Below, one piece after another: positions 1 to 8,126 of a stretch of 64,000 nucleotides of DNA. The stretch comes from Myxococcales bacterium UBA1660 (GTDB lineage: Bacteria > Myxococcota_A > Polyangia > Polyangiales > Houyiibacteriaceae), in the NCBI GenBank assembly GCA_002320815.1, contig DCLA01000006.1:59658-123657 (forward strand), read 5' to 3'. A program made the translations under genes and the position numbers. The notes beneath the pieces were generated by a model that worked only from the letters and a program-made list of their open reading frames with translations, was not told the DNA's origin and did not search any database. Position 1 is the stretch's first letter. The number at the start of each line of letters is the position of its first letter.

Positions 1-695
1 AGCTGCGGCATCTTCGCAAAGTTGGCGCGACCGGGCTCTTCGTCGGCGTCGACGACCACGTCGCCCTTGCGGCCCTTGATGGTCACCGCGGCGATCTCGG
101 AGGCGAACTTGCCGTCCTTCTGGGCGGCCTGGGCGCGCTCGTAGGAGGTCTTGGCGAACTCGTCCTGGGCCTCCCGGGAGAAGCCCATCTCGCGCGCGCA
201 GAGCTCGCCGGCGTTGCCCATGTGGAAGTCGTTGTAGGGGTCCCAGAGCCCGTCGTGGACCATCGAGTCGACCACCGACTTGTTCCCCAGGCGGTAGCCA
301 TCCCGGGCGCCGGGGAGCAGGTAGGGCGCGTTGCTCATCGACTCCATGCCGCCGGCGATCACCACGTCGGCGTCGCCGAGGAGGATCGACTTGGCCGCGA
401 AGACCATCGACTGCATCCCCGATCCGCAGACCTTGCCCACCGTCACGGCGGGGGTCTTGTCGGGCACGCCGGCCAGCTTGGCCGCCCGGCGGGCGGGCGC
501 CTGGCCCACGCCGGCGGTCAGCACGTTCCCCATGTAGGTCTCGTCGACCCACTCCGGCTTCACGCCCGCGCGCTCGAGGGCGGCACCGATCGCCGCCGCG
601 CCGAGGGTGGGCGCATCGACGGCCGCGAGGGCCCCCTGGAAAGCACCGATGGGGGTCCGAGCCGAACCGACGATGAAGACTTCACGCGCTGCCAT
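1..695 (-). CDS. Acetyl-CoA acetyltransferase (thiolase), 3' end cut off by window
   Basis: Thiolase-family enzyme that condenses or cleaves acyl-CoA (acetoacetyl-CoA formation, or the last step of beta-oxidation) in the cytoplasm. Only the N-terminal ~231 residues are in the window. The start MAAREVFIVGSARTPIG is the standard thiolase N-terminus, and the nucleophilic Cys is Cys90 in KVCGSGMQS; GGMESMSNAPY follows as expected. The ATG at 693-695 is preceded by a perfect AGGAGG at 706-711. The C-terminal half with the CxG and GGG motifs lies outside, so biosynthetic and degradative types cannot be separated. The family call is secure. Confidence 0.93.
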   Translation of the reverse strand, partial: MAAREVFIVGSARTPIGAFQGALAAVDAPTLGAAAIGAALERAGVKPEWVDETYMGNVLTAGVGQAPARRAAKLAGVPDKTPAVTVGKVCGSGMQSMVFAAKSILLGDADVVIAGGMESMSNAPYLLPGARDGYRLGNKSVVDSMVHDGLWDPYNDFHMGNAGELCAREMGFSREAQDEFAKTSYERAQAAQKDGKFASEIAAVTIKGRKGDVVVDADEEPGRANFAKMPQ

Positions 696-786
696 TTTTC
701 GTAAACCTCCTGGGCCGCGACCCGCGGCCGAGTGGGGGGTTAAGTGGCACTCGCCCTCGCCGGGGTCAAATGCGCGCACGTCGTCC

Positions 787-815
787 TTGACCCCTCGGCC
801 TCCCGTTGCTATCTC
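787..815 (+). promoter_or_regulatory. Sigma-70-type promoter for tRNA-Val
   Basis: TTGACC (787-792), a 17-base spacer and TATCTC (810-815) form a good housekeeping promoter. It would start transcription near 822, about 45 bases before the tRNA at 867. The region 696-866 holds no gene. The promoter is inferred from consensus match and position only. Confidence 0.55.
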
Positions 816-866
816 AGCCGTCCTTCGTCGCCGCTGGGCTTCGGAGGCGGTCCCTGACAACCGAAC

Positions 867-941
867 GGGCGATTAACTCAGTGGTAGAGTGCCTTCTTCA
901 CACGGAGGAAGTCCGCAGTTCAAATCTGCGATCGCCCACCA
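867..941 (+). tRNA. tRNA-Val (anticodon CAC)
   Basis: Complete cloverleaf: 7-bp acceptor stem GGGCGAT/ATCGCCC, D stem ACTC/GAGT, anticodon stem CCTTC/GGAGG around loop TTCACAC (anticodon CAC), T stem CGCAG/CTGCG with loop TTCAAAT, discriminator A938 and an encoded CCA at 939-941. It reads GTG, a frequent Val codon in this GC-rich genome and also a frequent start codon here. It is a single tRNA, not part of a cluster. Confidence 0.96.
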
Positions 942-972
942 GCACGAGCACCCCGTGATCGCGGCCCCCGAG

Positions 973-1017
973 GCCGACCCGATTGCGGGGTGTCTTCGTT
1001 TTGGCGATCGGGTCGGC
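973..1017 (+). terminator. Perfect 11-bp inverted repeat after tRNA-Val
   Basis: GCCGACCCGAT (973-983) is perfectly complementary to ATCGGGTCGGC (1007-1017) with a 23-base loop. It lies 31 bases after the tRNA end and is the likely 3' boundary of the tRNA transcript, although there is no clear T-run. A protein-binding dyad is the alternative. Confidence 0.4.
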
Positions 1018-1087
1018 GTTCGCGGGACTCGCGCCGCTTCTGACACCAGACCCCCGGGGGACGAGTCAGAGCATTCCCCGTGCGACC

Positions 1088-1105
1088 GTACGACAGAGAT
1101 CGTAC
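1088..1105. promoter_or_regulatory. Dyad GTACGA-N6-TCGTAC upstream of H-NOX gene
   Basis: A perfect 6+6 inverted repeat with a 6-base spacer, ending 35 bases before the H-NOX start. A further GTAC follows immediately. Position and symmetry fit an operator for a dimeric regulator of the H-NOX gene; no regulator is encoded next to it. Confidence 0.35.
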
Positions 1106-1140
1106 AGTACCGACGGAGGGTCCATGCGGAGGGAGGGCGA

Positions 1141-1668
1141 GTGAAGGGAACGATCCCCAAGTGTCTCGAGGAGATGGTGCGGGCGCGCCACGGGCAGGAG
1201 ACGTGGGACCGCGTGAAGGCCGCCGCCGGTCTCGCGCGCTGGCACACGTTCCTGACCACCGAGGACGTCTCGGACCAGATGGTCACCGACCTCTTCGGGA
1301 CGGCCGCCAAGACCCTCGGCATGCCGCTGCAGCAGGTGATGGACGACTTCGGCATGCACTGGAGCACGGTCTACGCGCCGGACATCTACGGCGTGTACTT
1401 CCGCCGCGCGTCCAACGCGCGCGAGATGCTCCTCTCCATGTCGGAGGTGCACCGGGTCACCACGGGCAAGGTGCCGAACTCGGCGCCCCCGCGCTTCGAT
1501 TACGAATGGCTCGACGAGGACACCCTGCGCATGACCTACCGCAGCGAGCGGGGGCTGGCCGCGCTGATGCCGGGGCTCATCCGCGGGGTCGGCGCCCACT
1601 TCCGCGAGCGCCTCGAAGTGGAGCGCCGGGGCGACGACATGATCGTCCGCTTCCTCGGCGAGGCCTGA
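1141..1668 (+). CDS. Stand-alone H-NOX (heme NO/O2-binding) protein
   Basis: Cytoplasmic heme sensor of the H-NOX/HNOB family, 175 residues, the usual size of a free-standing domain. The GTG start at 1141 gives the typical opening MKGTIPKCLEEMV and follows a GGAGGGAGGG ribosome-binding stretch; longer in-frame versions would run back into the tRNA. The proximal heme ligand is His104 in SEVHRV and the heme-propionate YxSxR motif is Tyr133-Ser135-Arg137, both intact. H-NOX proteins usually signal to an adjacent histidine kinase, diguanylate cyclase or chemoreceptor, but none is next door: neighbours are tRNA-Val and an ABC-F ATPase. The ligand (NO or O2) cannot be told from sequence alone. Confidence 0.9.
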   Translation: MKGTIPKCLEEMVRARHGQETWDRVKAAAGLARWHTFLTTEDVSDQMVTDLFGTAAKTLGMPLQQVMDDFGMHWSTVYAPDIYGVYFRRASNAREMLLSMSEVHRVTTGKVPNSAPPRFDYEWLDEDTLRMTYRSERGLAALMPGLIRGVGAHFRERLEVERRGDDMIVRFLGEA

Positions 1669-1820
1669 TCCCGGGTTGCACGCCGGCTCTTCTACCGGCA
1701 CCGTGTTCGGTGACGCCCACCCCGGCGTCGACCATGCGCGCCTGACGAGACCCCACCGGCTCCCGACCTCACCGCTTCCCGGCGGGAGCCTCCCGTTCCC
1801 CTTCGGTCTCTCGGTGCCCC

Positions 1821-3284
1821 ATGTCTCCTCGCCTCTTGGCGCGCGGGCTCGCCTTCGCTTTCGACGGCGGCCCTGCCCTCTTCTCCCGGATCGATCTCGA
1901 TCTCCGACCCGGCGTCCACGCCCTCGTCGGCCCCAACGGGGCCGGCAAGAGCACCCTGGCGCGCGTGCTCACCGGCGTGCTCCCGCCCACAGCGGGGACC
2001 GTCGAGAGGCCCGAGCGCGCGGTCACCGTCGCTCAGGCCCTCGACGCGCCGGGGCCGGCGGTGGAGCGCTTCGCCGAGACCTGGAGCGGCGACGCCGTCC
2101 GCCTCCGCTCCCGGCTCGAGCTCGACGACGGGGCCTTCCATCGCTGGCCGACGATGTCCCCCGGGGAACGCCAGCGCTGGCAGCTCGCCGCGGCCTTCCA
2201 CGAACGGGCGGAGCTCCTCGTGCTCGACGAGCCCACCAACCACCTGGACTCCGGGGCCCGGGGGCTGCTCGTCGAGCTGCTCCAGGAGGCTCCGGGGATC
2301 GTGCTCGCGATCGCGCACGACCGCTCCCTCTTGGACGCGATCGGCGAGCGAACCCTGTGGCTGGAGAGCGGCATGCTCGAGGTCCATCCGGGCGGCTACA
2401 CCGCTGCCCGCGACGCCCGGGAGCAGCGCCACGCGGAGGCGACCAGCGCGCGCCGGGCGCTGAAGAGTCGCTTGGAGGGCCTCGAGCGCGAACGCGACCG
2501 CCGTCGCCGCGAGACCGCCGCGGCCACCCGGAGCATCTCCGCGCGCACACGCATGAAGAGCATCCGCGATCACGACGCGCGGGGGGCCGTCGCCAAGGGC
2601 CGCGCCGAGAAGGGGGCCGCGGCCTGGGGTCGCTCGACGGCCAGCCTCGATGGCCGCGTGCGCCGCGCGCGCGAGGTGCTCGACGCGCAGACCGTCGCCA
2701 AGCGGTTGGGCGGGCCGATCCACATCGGCGCCAGCCCCGCTCGGGGCCCCTTCGCCTTCCGTGGGACCCTCGGCCCGGTGGTCCACCAGGGCCGGGCGAT
2801 CCTCGCGCGCACCGACCTGCACCTCGAGCGGGACGAGCGGCTCCGGATCGCCGGGCCCAACGGCGCGGGCAAGAGCACGCTGCTCGATGCCCTCGCGGGG
2901 TCGCTGGCGCACGACGACGCGGTGCTCCATCTCCCCCAGGAGCTCGACGAGGCCGCGCGCCGGGCGGCCCTCGACCGGGTCCGGGCCCTGCCGCCTCGCG
3001 AGCGCGGCGAGGTCTTCGCCAACGTGGCTTCGCTGGGGGTGGCCGTAGAGCGGCTCCGCCGCAGCCAGCTCCCCTCCCCCGGCGAAGCCCGCAAGCTGCT
3101 CCTCGCCGACGCCCTCCGGCGTGGCGCGCGGCTGCTCATCCTGGACGAACCGGAGAACCACCTGGACGCCCCGGCCCGCGACCGCTTGGAGACCGCCCTG
3201 GCCGCCTACCCGGGCGCCCTCGTGCTGGTGACCCACGACGAACGGCTCGCCGCGGCCCTCACCGACGGCGAGCTCGCGCTCTGA
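1821..3284 (+). CDS. ABC-F family ATPase (two ABC domains)
   Basis: Soluble duplicated ATPase of the ABC-F type, 487 residues. Members act on ribosomes as translation factors or antibiotic-protection proteins, and no transmembrane segment is present. Domain 1 has Walker A GPNGAGKS at 37-44, a signature SPGE near 113 and Walker B LLVLDEPTNHLD at 132-143. Domain 2 has Walker A at 345-352, SPGE at 419-422 and LLILDEPENHLD at 438-449. The linker (about 200-290) is rich in Arg, as expected for the P-site tRNA interaction motif. Both signatures read SPGE rather than LSGGE. It is slightly shorter than Uup/EttA (530-630). It ends two bases from the convergent CreD-like gene. The exact subfamily is unresolved. 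Confidence 0.88.
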   Translation: MSPRLLARGLAFAFDGGPALFSRIDLDLRPGVHALVGPNGAGKSTLARVLTGVLPPTAGTVERPERAVTVAQALDAPGPAVERFAETWSGDAVRLRSRLELDDGAFHRWPTMSPGERQRWQLAAAFHERAELLVLDEPTNHLDSGARGLLVELLQEAPGIVLAIAHDRSLLDAIGERTLWLESGMLEVHPGGYTAARDAREQRHAEATSARRALKSRLEGLERERDRRRRETAAATRSISARTRMKSIRDHDARGAVAKGRAEKGAAAWGRSTASLDGRVRRAREVLDAQTVAKRLGGPIHIGASPARGPFAFRGTLGPVVHQGRAILARTDLHLERDERLRIAGPNGAGKSTLLDALAGSLAHDDAVLHLPQELDEAARRAALDRVRALPPRERGEVFANVASLGVAVERLRRSQLPSPGEARKLLLADALRRGARLLILDEPENHLDAPARDRLETALAAYPGALVLVTHDERLAAALTDGELAL

Positions 3285-3286
3285 GC

Positions 3287-4549
3287 TCAGAAGGTCTCCG
3301 GCGCCCTTCCCGCAGCCGCCCCCGCGGGCAGCGGGGCCGGGGCCGGGGGCCGCGCGGGACTCGGGGTGGGCGCGAGGGTCTCCCACGAGGTCCGCGCGCT
3401 GAGCTGCATCATCACGTAGAGGGTCCCGATCGCGCCGATGGTGATGGTCAGCCCGGTCATGCCCTCCAGGAAGAACGACGCGCTGAAGAGCAGCAGGTAG
3501 AGCACCTGCGCCGGGATCACGACCCCCCGCGCGAAGCGCGTCCCGGTCACGAGGCGCACATAGCTCCCCACCAGGAAGAGGCTCACCACCGCCGCCGCGC
3601 CGAAGCTCGCCCAGAGCGGGAGCTGGTCCACCAGGTAGGCGAAGAGCAGGTGGAACGCGAAGAAGCCGGTGCCCAGGAAGAAGTAGTGCATCGGGTGCAG
3701 CGAGATCTCGCGGACGCGGGCCATCATCGCCACCACGAAGAAGAAGAAGAGCAGGCCCACGGGGCCGAAGAAGGTGATCTTCGCCGCGAGCGGTCCGGGG
3801 TTCAGGAGGCGCGGGAGCTCGACGGCGATGTCGTCGCCACTGAGCAGGTGCCGAAAGCGCCACTCGCCGCGCCACCCCTCGCCGGTGCGCTCGTGCTCCG
3901 TGGGCGAGAGGCCGCCTTCGGGGAAGTCGACCTCGTCGAAGTCGGTGGTGAGGGCGAGCTGGAAGTCCTCGACGGCCGCGGTCCCGGGGGTGAGATCGTA
4001 GGCCCAGCGCTCCACGCCCCGGGTGGTGAAGGCGACCCGATGGGTCACCTCCTGGCCCGGGACCAGGGGGGCCTCGAAGACGACCGCGCCGTTCTCGGTG
4101 CGGAAGGGGACCTCATGGCCGTCGCGGGTCACGGTGAACCCGTCGAATCCCTTGCCGGCGCGCGCGAGGTCGACCGAGAACCTCGCCGTCCCCGGCTCGC
4201 TACCCGAGTGGCGGTGGGTGAAGCGGCCGTCGAAGCGGACCTCGTAGGTGGGGAACCAGTTGAGCCCGCGGCGGCGCTGCTCGTGGTCCAGGTGGACCTG
4301 GACGTCCGAGCCGATCAGCGGAAGCTCCGCCGCCGAGAGCCGCGCGTTCGCCGAGGACACGGGCATGTCCCCCATCGGTCCGACCACCTGCGGCGGCCCG
4401 TGGACCGCCGCTGGCCCCCACAGGTGCTCCACCGACGCGAGCGCGCTTCCCCAGGTCCGCTCGGAACGAACCTCGAGGGTGCCCCCCAGGATCATCCACG
4501 CCACCGCGCACCCCACCCAGACCAGGCCGACCTGAAACAATCGTGTCAT
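3287..4549 (-). CDS. CreD-like inner-membrane protein
   Basis: 420-residue membrane protein resembling CreD, whose biochemical role is poorly known (in enterobacteria it belongs to the CreBC regulon). One N-terminal membrane segment (about 5-25) is followed by a ~220-residue soluble region of beta character, then a cluster of hydrophobic segments from about residue 255. That cluster contains the CreD-like stretch HPMHYFFLGTGFFAFHLLF, and an Ala/Pro-rich tail follows. The ATG at 4547-4549 starts MTRLFQVGLVW; longer in-frame versions overlap the divergent glucokinase and were rejected. No creBC two-component genes are nearby. Confidence 0.72.
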   Translation of the reverse strand: MTRLFQVGLVWVGCAVAWMILGGTLEVRSERTWGSALASVEHLWGPAAVHGPPQVVGPMGDMPVSSANARLSAAELPLIGSDVQVHLDHEQRRRGLNWFPTYEVRFDGRFTHRHSGSEPGTARFSVDLARAGKGFDGFTVTRDGHEVPFRTENGAVVFEAPLVPGQEVTHRVAFTTRGVERWAYDLTPGTAAVEDFQLALTTDFDEVDFPEGGLSPTEHERTGEGWRGEWRFRHLLSGDDIAVELPRLLNPGPLAAKITFFGPVGLLFFFFVVAMMARVREISLHPMHYFFLGTGFFAFHLLFAYLVDQLPLWASFGAAAVVSLFLVGSYVRLVTGTRFARGVVIPAQVLYLLLFSASFFLEGMTGLTITIGAIGTLYVMMQLSARTSWETLAPTPSPARPPAPAPLPAGAAAGRAPETF

Positions 4550-4615
4550 GGGGGTAGCCTCCCCGGCACGCGGGGCAGCCCCGCGGAGGGCGCGAGGAAG
4601 AAGGAAGGACGTTCG

Positions 4616-5632
4616 ATGGCGAAACGATGGCAGCGGGTCCTGGCCGGGGACATCGGGGGCACCAAGACCTGGCTGGTCCTGGACGCGGTCCATGCCGACG
4701 GATCCCTGGAGCGCGTCGCCGAAGCCAAGATCCCCAGCGCGGAGCACGGCTCCCTGGAGTCGGCCATCGAGGCCTTCCTGGACGAGAGCGGCGAAGAGCT
4801 GGGGGACCTCCGGGCGGCGGCCTTCGGGATCGCGGGCCCGGTGCGCGACGGCAAGGTGAAAACCACCAACCTGCCCTGGGTCGTCGACGGGTCCGCCCTC
4901 GCCCGCTCCCTCGACGTGCCCACGGTGGGCTTGCTCAACGACTTCGACGCCATCGCGGTGGGCATCGGCGAGCTCGGCGACGGGCAGCTCGTCGAGCTCA
5001 AGGCTGGCGAGGTGGACCCCAACGGGCCGCGGCTCATCGTGGGCGCCGGGACCGGCCTCGGCGTCGCCGGGACCCTGCCGGACGGCCGCATCCTGGAGAG
5101 CGAGGGGGGGCACCTGGCCTTCGCCCCCCGGGACGAGCTGGAAGAGGTCCTCCTGAGCTGGCTCCGCGCCCAGGTCGGCGGCCGGGTCTCGGTGGAGCGC
5201 GTGGTCTCCGGCCCCGGGCTGGTCGACCTCTACCGCTTCCTCGTCGAAGCCGGTCGCGCCGAGACCGCGCCGGCCGTGCGCTCCGCGGTGGCCGCCGAAG
5301 GCGCGGCGGCCATCTCCGCCCACGCCGACAGCGACCCGGCGGCGAAGCTGGCCCTGGAGCGCTTCATCGAGGCCTATGGCGCGGCGGCGGGGGAGCTGGC
5401 TTTGGCGCTGATCCCCACCGGCGGTCTCTACGTCGCCGGCGGGATCGCGCCCCGGCTGCATCACGACCTGGGCCCGCGCTTCGCGGAGATCTTCATCCGC
5501 GGGCTCTTGCCCAAGGGGCGCATGGCGCCCCTCCTGGAGGCCACCCGGGTGGTGCTCGTGGACGAGCCGCGGGTGGGTCTCTTGGGGGCGCGGCGCCGCG
5601 CCCTCGACCTGCTCGCTACTGCTGAGGCGTGA
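4616..5632 (+). CDS. glk: Glucokinase
   Basis: Cytoplasmic ATP-dependent glucokinase of the Pfam Glucokinase type, 338 residues, phosphorylating glucose to glucose-6-phosphate. Seen: the phosphate-binding loop GDIGGTKT (11-18), the catalytic NDFD (108-111), the adenosine loop GAGTGLG (143-149) and the sugar-binding EGGH (163-166). The start ATG at 4616 follows an AGGAAGAAGGAAGGA purine stretch. Glucose released by the 4-alpha-glucanotransferase encoded at 37 kb would be a natural substrate. Its 3' end overlaps the convergent AgmX-type gene by 17 bases. Confidence 0.92.
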   Translation: MAKRWQRVLAGDIGGTKTWLVLDAVHADGSLERVAEAKIPSAEHGSLESAIEAFLDESGEELGDLRAAAFGIAGPVRDGKVKTTNLPWVVDGSALARSLDVPTVGLLNDFDAIAVGIGELGDGQLVELKAGEVDPNGPRLIVGAGTGLGVAGTLPDGRILESEGGHLAFAPRDELEEVLLSWLRAQVGGRVSVERVVSGPGLVDLYRFLVEAGRAETAPAVRSAVAAEGAAAISAHADSDPAAKLALERFIEAYGAAAGELALALIPTGGLYVAGGIAPRLHHDLGPRFAEIFIRGLLPKGRMAPLLEATRVVLVDEPRVGLLGARRRALDLLATAEA

Positions 5633-7013
5633 AGACGAAAGGGAAGGCGTAGCGCACCGAGCCGCCCTCGGGTCCCTCGGGGAAGCGCAGCGAGGAGGCC
5701 GCGGCGGTGATGCACTCGCCGAGGCGCCGCGAGCCGGTGCCGTTCTGGGTGACGCGGCTGGTCGTGGTGCCCGCGGGGTGCACCTCCAGCTCGACGTCGA
5801 TGCGACCGGCGAGGGTCGGGTCCCGGGTGACCTCGCGCTCGTAGCAGCGCTGCACCCGCTGTCGCACGCCGCGCAGGCGGCGCGCGACCAGCGCGTCGTC
5901 GAAGACCCGGGGCTCCTCGGGGCGCACCGGGCCCAGTCCGGTCGCCGGCCCCTGCACCGCTTGCTCGCGGACGGCGTCGGGCCCGCGCACCGGGCCCCCC
6001 TCGCCGCCGCGCCGGAGCGCGCCGAGAGCCTGAGCGGTCCCCGAGCCGCGCGTATCCCGCGCCCGCAGTGTGTCGCTCGCCTGGGTGCCCACGGCGTCGG
6101 TGGTCGCCAGCAGCGCGTCGAGGTCGCCCGTGGGCATGCCGTCCGCGAGGAGGTCGTCCATGGCGCTCGGCTCCTGACCTATCGCGCCGATCAGCGCGAG
6201 CGCCGTCCCAGTGGCCTCGGCGGCGATGGCGTCGAGCGAGGGGCGCTCGCTCGAGCCCCGGGTCGCTCGCTCGCCGCGCGCCGACTCCGACCGGGGCGCG
6301 GCGTCGGTCCGCTCGGGCGCGCTCTCGTCGACGACCGGCGGCTCGGCCTCGGCGACCTGCACCGGCGCGGGCGGCGGCTCGGGCTCCGGGAACACCAGAT
6401 CGGTGCTGTAGATCGAGGGCAGGGTCAGGCGCGCGGCCAGCGGCCAGTCGGCGCGCTCGAGCCCGATGAGGAGCCCGAGCAGCAGGGTCGCGACCACGAC
6501 CAGGCTGGTGGTGAAGGGCCAGTCGATGGCCAGACCGCCCTTCACCGAGTGCGGGAGCTGCGGCTTGGGCATCACCGGTCGGGGCGCGACGAGCTGGAAG
6601 AGAAGCGTGGTTCCGCCGATCACCAAGCGGCCCCGGGCCAGCGGGTCCAAGGCCAGCTCGATGCCGTGGGTCCCGCGCAGGTCCTCCACGGCCTCGCCGT
6701 CTCCGCCGTTGGCGACCTTCCCCTCCAGGTCCTCGAGCGCCAGCCACCAGCGGCCGCCGCGTCGCTCGAAGAGGGTCCGGGCCCGGTCCTGCACCACCAC
6801 GTCGGCCTTCTCGGTGGGGCCGATCCGGAGGCGCTCGGCATGCCGGCTCTCCGCCCCCAGGCGCCCCTCACGGAGCACGGCCACCCGCAGCTCGCGAACG
6901 TCTCCGCTGGGCACCGCCCGCATCGCCTGGGTCATCGCCCCCGGCGTTCGTGCTCCGACCTCGGGGCGCACCCCACCCTGGCCCCCGACGGAGCCCTTCG
7001 TTTCCCTGACCAT
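5616..7013 (-). CDS. AgmX/PglI-type TonB-like protein
   Basis: 465-residue envelope protein of the AgmX/PglI C-terminal-domain family, linked in Myxococcus to adventurous gliding and energy transduction. Residues about 40-150 form an FHA-like beta domain (RIGPTEKADVVVQD and RGRLVIGGTTLLFQLV). A single membrane segment follows at about 168-188 (FTTSLVVVATLLLGLLIGL), then a long Pro/Glu/Ala-rich periplasmic linker. The C-terminal domain (about 380-465) begins VRQRVQRCYEREV, the hallmark of the family. It may energise or span the envelope like TonB; this is inference. The ATG at 7013 overlaps an ATG on the opposite strand; an internal start at 6935 (MTQAMRAV) is possible and fits related proteins better. 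Confidence 0.78.
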   Translation of the reverse strand: MVRETKGSVGGQGGVRPEVGARTPGAMTQAMRAVPSGDVRELRVAVLREGRLGAESRHAERLRIGPTEKADVVVQDRARTLFERRGGRWWLALEDLEGKVANGGDGEAVEDLRGTHGIELALDPLARGRLVIGGTTLLFQLVAPRPVMPKPQLPHSVKGGLAIDWPFTTSLVVVATLLLGLLIGLERADWPLAARLTLPSIYSTDLVFPEPEPPPAPVQVAEAEPPVVDESAPERTDAAPRSESARGERATRGSSERPSLDAIAAEATGTALALIGAIGQEPSAMDDLLADGMPTGDLDALLATTDAVGTQASDTLRARDTRGSGTAQALGALRRGGEGGPVRGPDAVREQAVQGPATGLGPVRPEEPRVFDDALVARRLRGVRQRVQRCYEREVTRDPTLAGRIDVELEVHPAGTTTSRVTQNGTGSRRLGECITAAASSLRFPEGPEGGSVRYAFPFVFTPQQ

Positions 7014-7104
7014 GGAAGCGCTGACAGCGGGGCGCGCCGAAGGTTCCCGCGCCGGTGAGATTCGTCCGCTCGAATCTGCGCGGCGGCTCTCCCATGCTCT
7101 CCGG

Positions 7105-8094
7105 GTGGAGGCGACGACTCCCGAGATCTCGGTGCTGCTGCCCTACCGCGACGCGGGGTCCACGGTGGCCGAGGCGATACGCAGCGTCCTCGCGCAGCCG
7201 TTGCCGCTCGAGGTGCTCGCGATCGACGACGGATCCCGAGACTCGGGTCCCGCGCAGGTGGTCCAGCTCGCCAAGCGCGACCCGCGCGTGGTCCCGCTGC
7301 GCGCGGGCGGCGGGTTGGTGGCGGCGCTCGAGCGCGGACGCCGCGCCGCCCGCGCCGGCATCCTCGCGCGCATGGACGCCGACGACCGCTGCCTCCCCGG
7401 TCGCCTCGCAGCCCAGATCCACTCGCTGCGGCAGCGACCCGGGGTCGTCGGTTGCCGCGTGGAGCTCTTCGGGGACGTCGCCGGCGGGATGCGCCGCTAC
7501 GTCGCCTGGCAGAACGCGCTGCTGACCCCGGAGGCCCACGCGCGCGACCTCTTCGTCGAGGCGCCCCTCTGCCACCCCAGCGTCGCGCTCCCGGCCGCGC
7601 TCCTCGACGCCGTCGGTGGCTATCGCGACGGCGACTTCCCCGAGGACTACGATCTCTGGCTGCGCCTCCACGCCGCCGGCGCCGAGCTGCGCAAGGTCGA
7701 TCACCTGGGCCTCGCGTGGCGCCAGCACGCCGAGAGCTTCTCGCGCACCGACGGGCGCTATCGCGACGCGGCGTTCCGTGATCTCAAAGCCCGCCACCTC
7801 GCGCCGCGGCTGCCGGCCGAGCGGCCCTTGGTGGTCTGGGGCGCCGGACCCACCGGCAAGCGCTTCGTACGCAGCCTCGAGCCCCACGGACCCCGGGCCG
7901 CGCGCTTCGTGGACATCGACCCCCGCAAGGTCGGCCGCGTCGCCCGGGGCGCGCCCATCGTCGCGCCCGAGGCGCTGCGGCCCGATGACTTCGTGGTGGT
8001 CGCGGTGGGATCCCGCGGCGCCCGAGGGCTGGTCCGCGAAGCGCTGGTCTCCGCGGGTCGGGTCGAACGCGTCGACTTCGTCTGCGTCGCTTGA
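7105..8094 (+). CDS. GT2 glycosyltransferase fused to a Rossmann-like domain
   Basis: Family-2 glycosyltransferase with an extra C-terminal domain, 329 residues from the GTG at 7105 (ATG at 7012 is the longer option). The GT-A fold runs from EISVLLPYRD through the nucleotide-sugar site DDGS and metal-binding DADD (91-94) to the acceptor/base motif PEDYDLW (179-185). Residues about 240-329 read PLVVWGAGPTGKRF, then a downstream Asp in FVDIDP, the layout of a small Rossmann nucleotide-binding domain as in PglD/CoA-binding proteins. The fusion suggests coupling of sugar transfer to nucleotide or cofactor sensing; the sugar is unknown. No membrane segment is seen. Confidence 0.82.
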   Translation: MEATTPEISVLLPYRDAGSTVAEAIRSVLAQPLPLEVLAIDDGSRDSGPAQVVQLAKRDPRVVPLRAGGGLVAALERGRRAARAGILARMDADDRCLPGRLAAQIHSLRQRPGVVGCRVELFGDVAGGMRRYVAWQNALLTPEAHARDLFVEAPLCHPSVALPAALLDAVGGYRDGDFPEDYDLWLRLHAAGAELRKVDHLGLAWRQHAESFSRTDGRYRDAAFRDLKARHLAPRLPAERPLVVWGAGPTGKRFVRSLEPHGPRAARFVDIDPRKVGRVARGAPIVAPEALRPDDFVVVAVGSRGARGLVREALVSAGRVERVDFVCVA

Positions 8095-8126
8095 CCGGGG
8101 TCAACCCGGGGCGGTCTCCTCGGCCC

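Noticed and set aside
889..1140. Longer H-NOX protein starting inside the tRNA
   Set aside because: The upstream frame overlaps the tRNA and is unconserved; the GTG at 1141 gives the canonical H-NOX N-terminus with a ribosome-binding site.
1692..3875. Very long open frame antisense to the ABC-F gene
   Set aside because: High third-position GC opens frames opposite real genes. The product is Arg/Gly/Ala-rich without motifs, while the + strand gene has complete ABC signatures.
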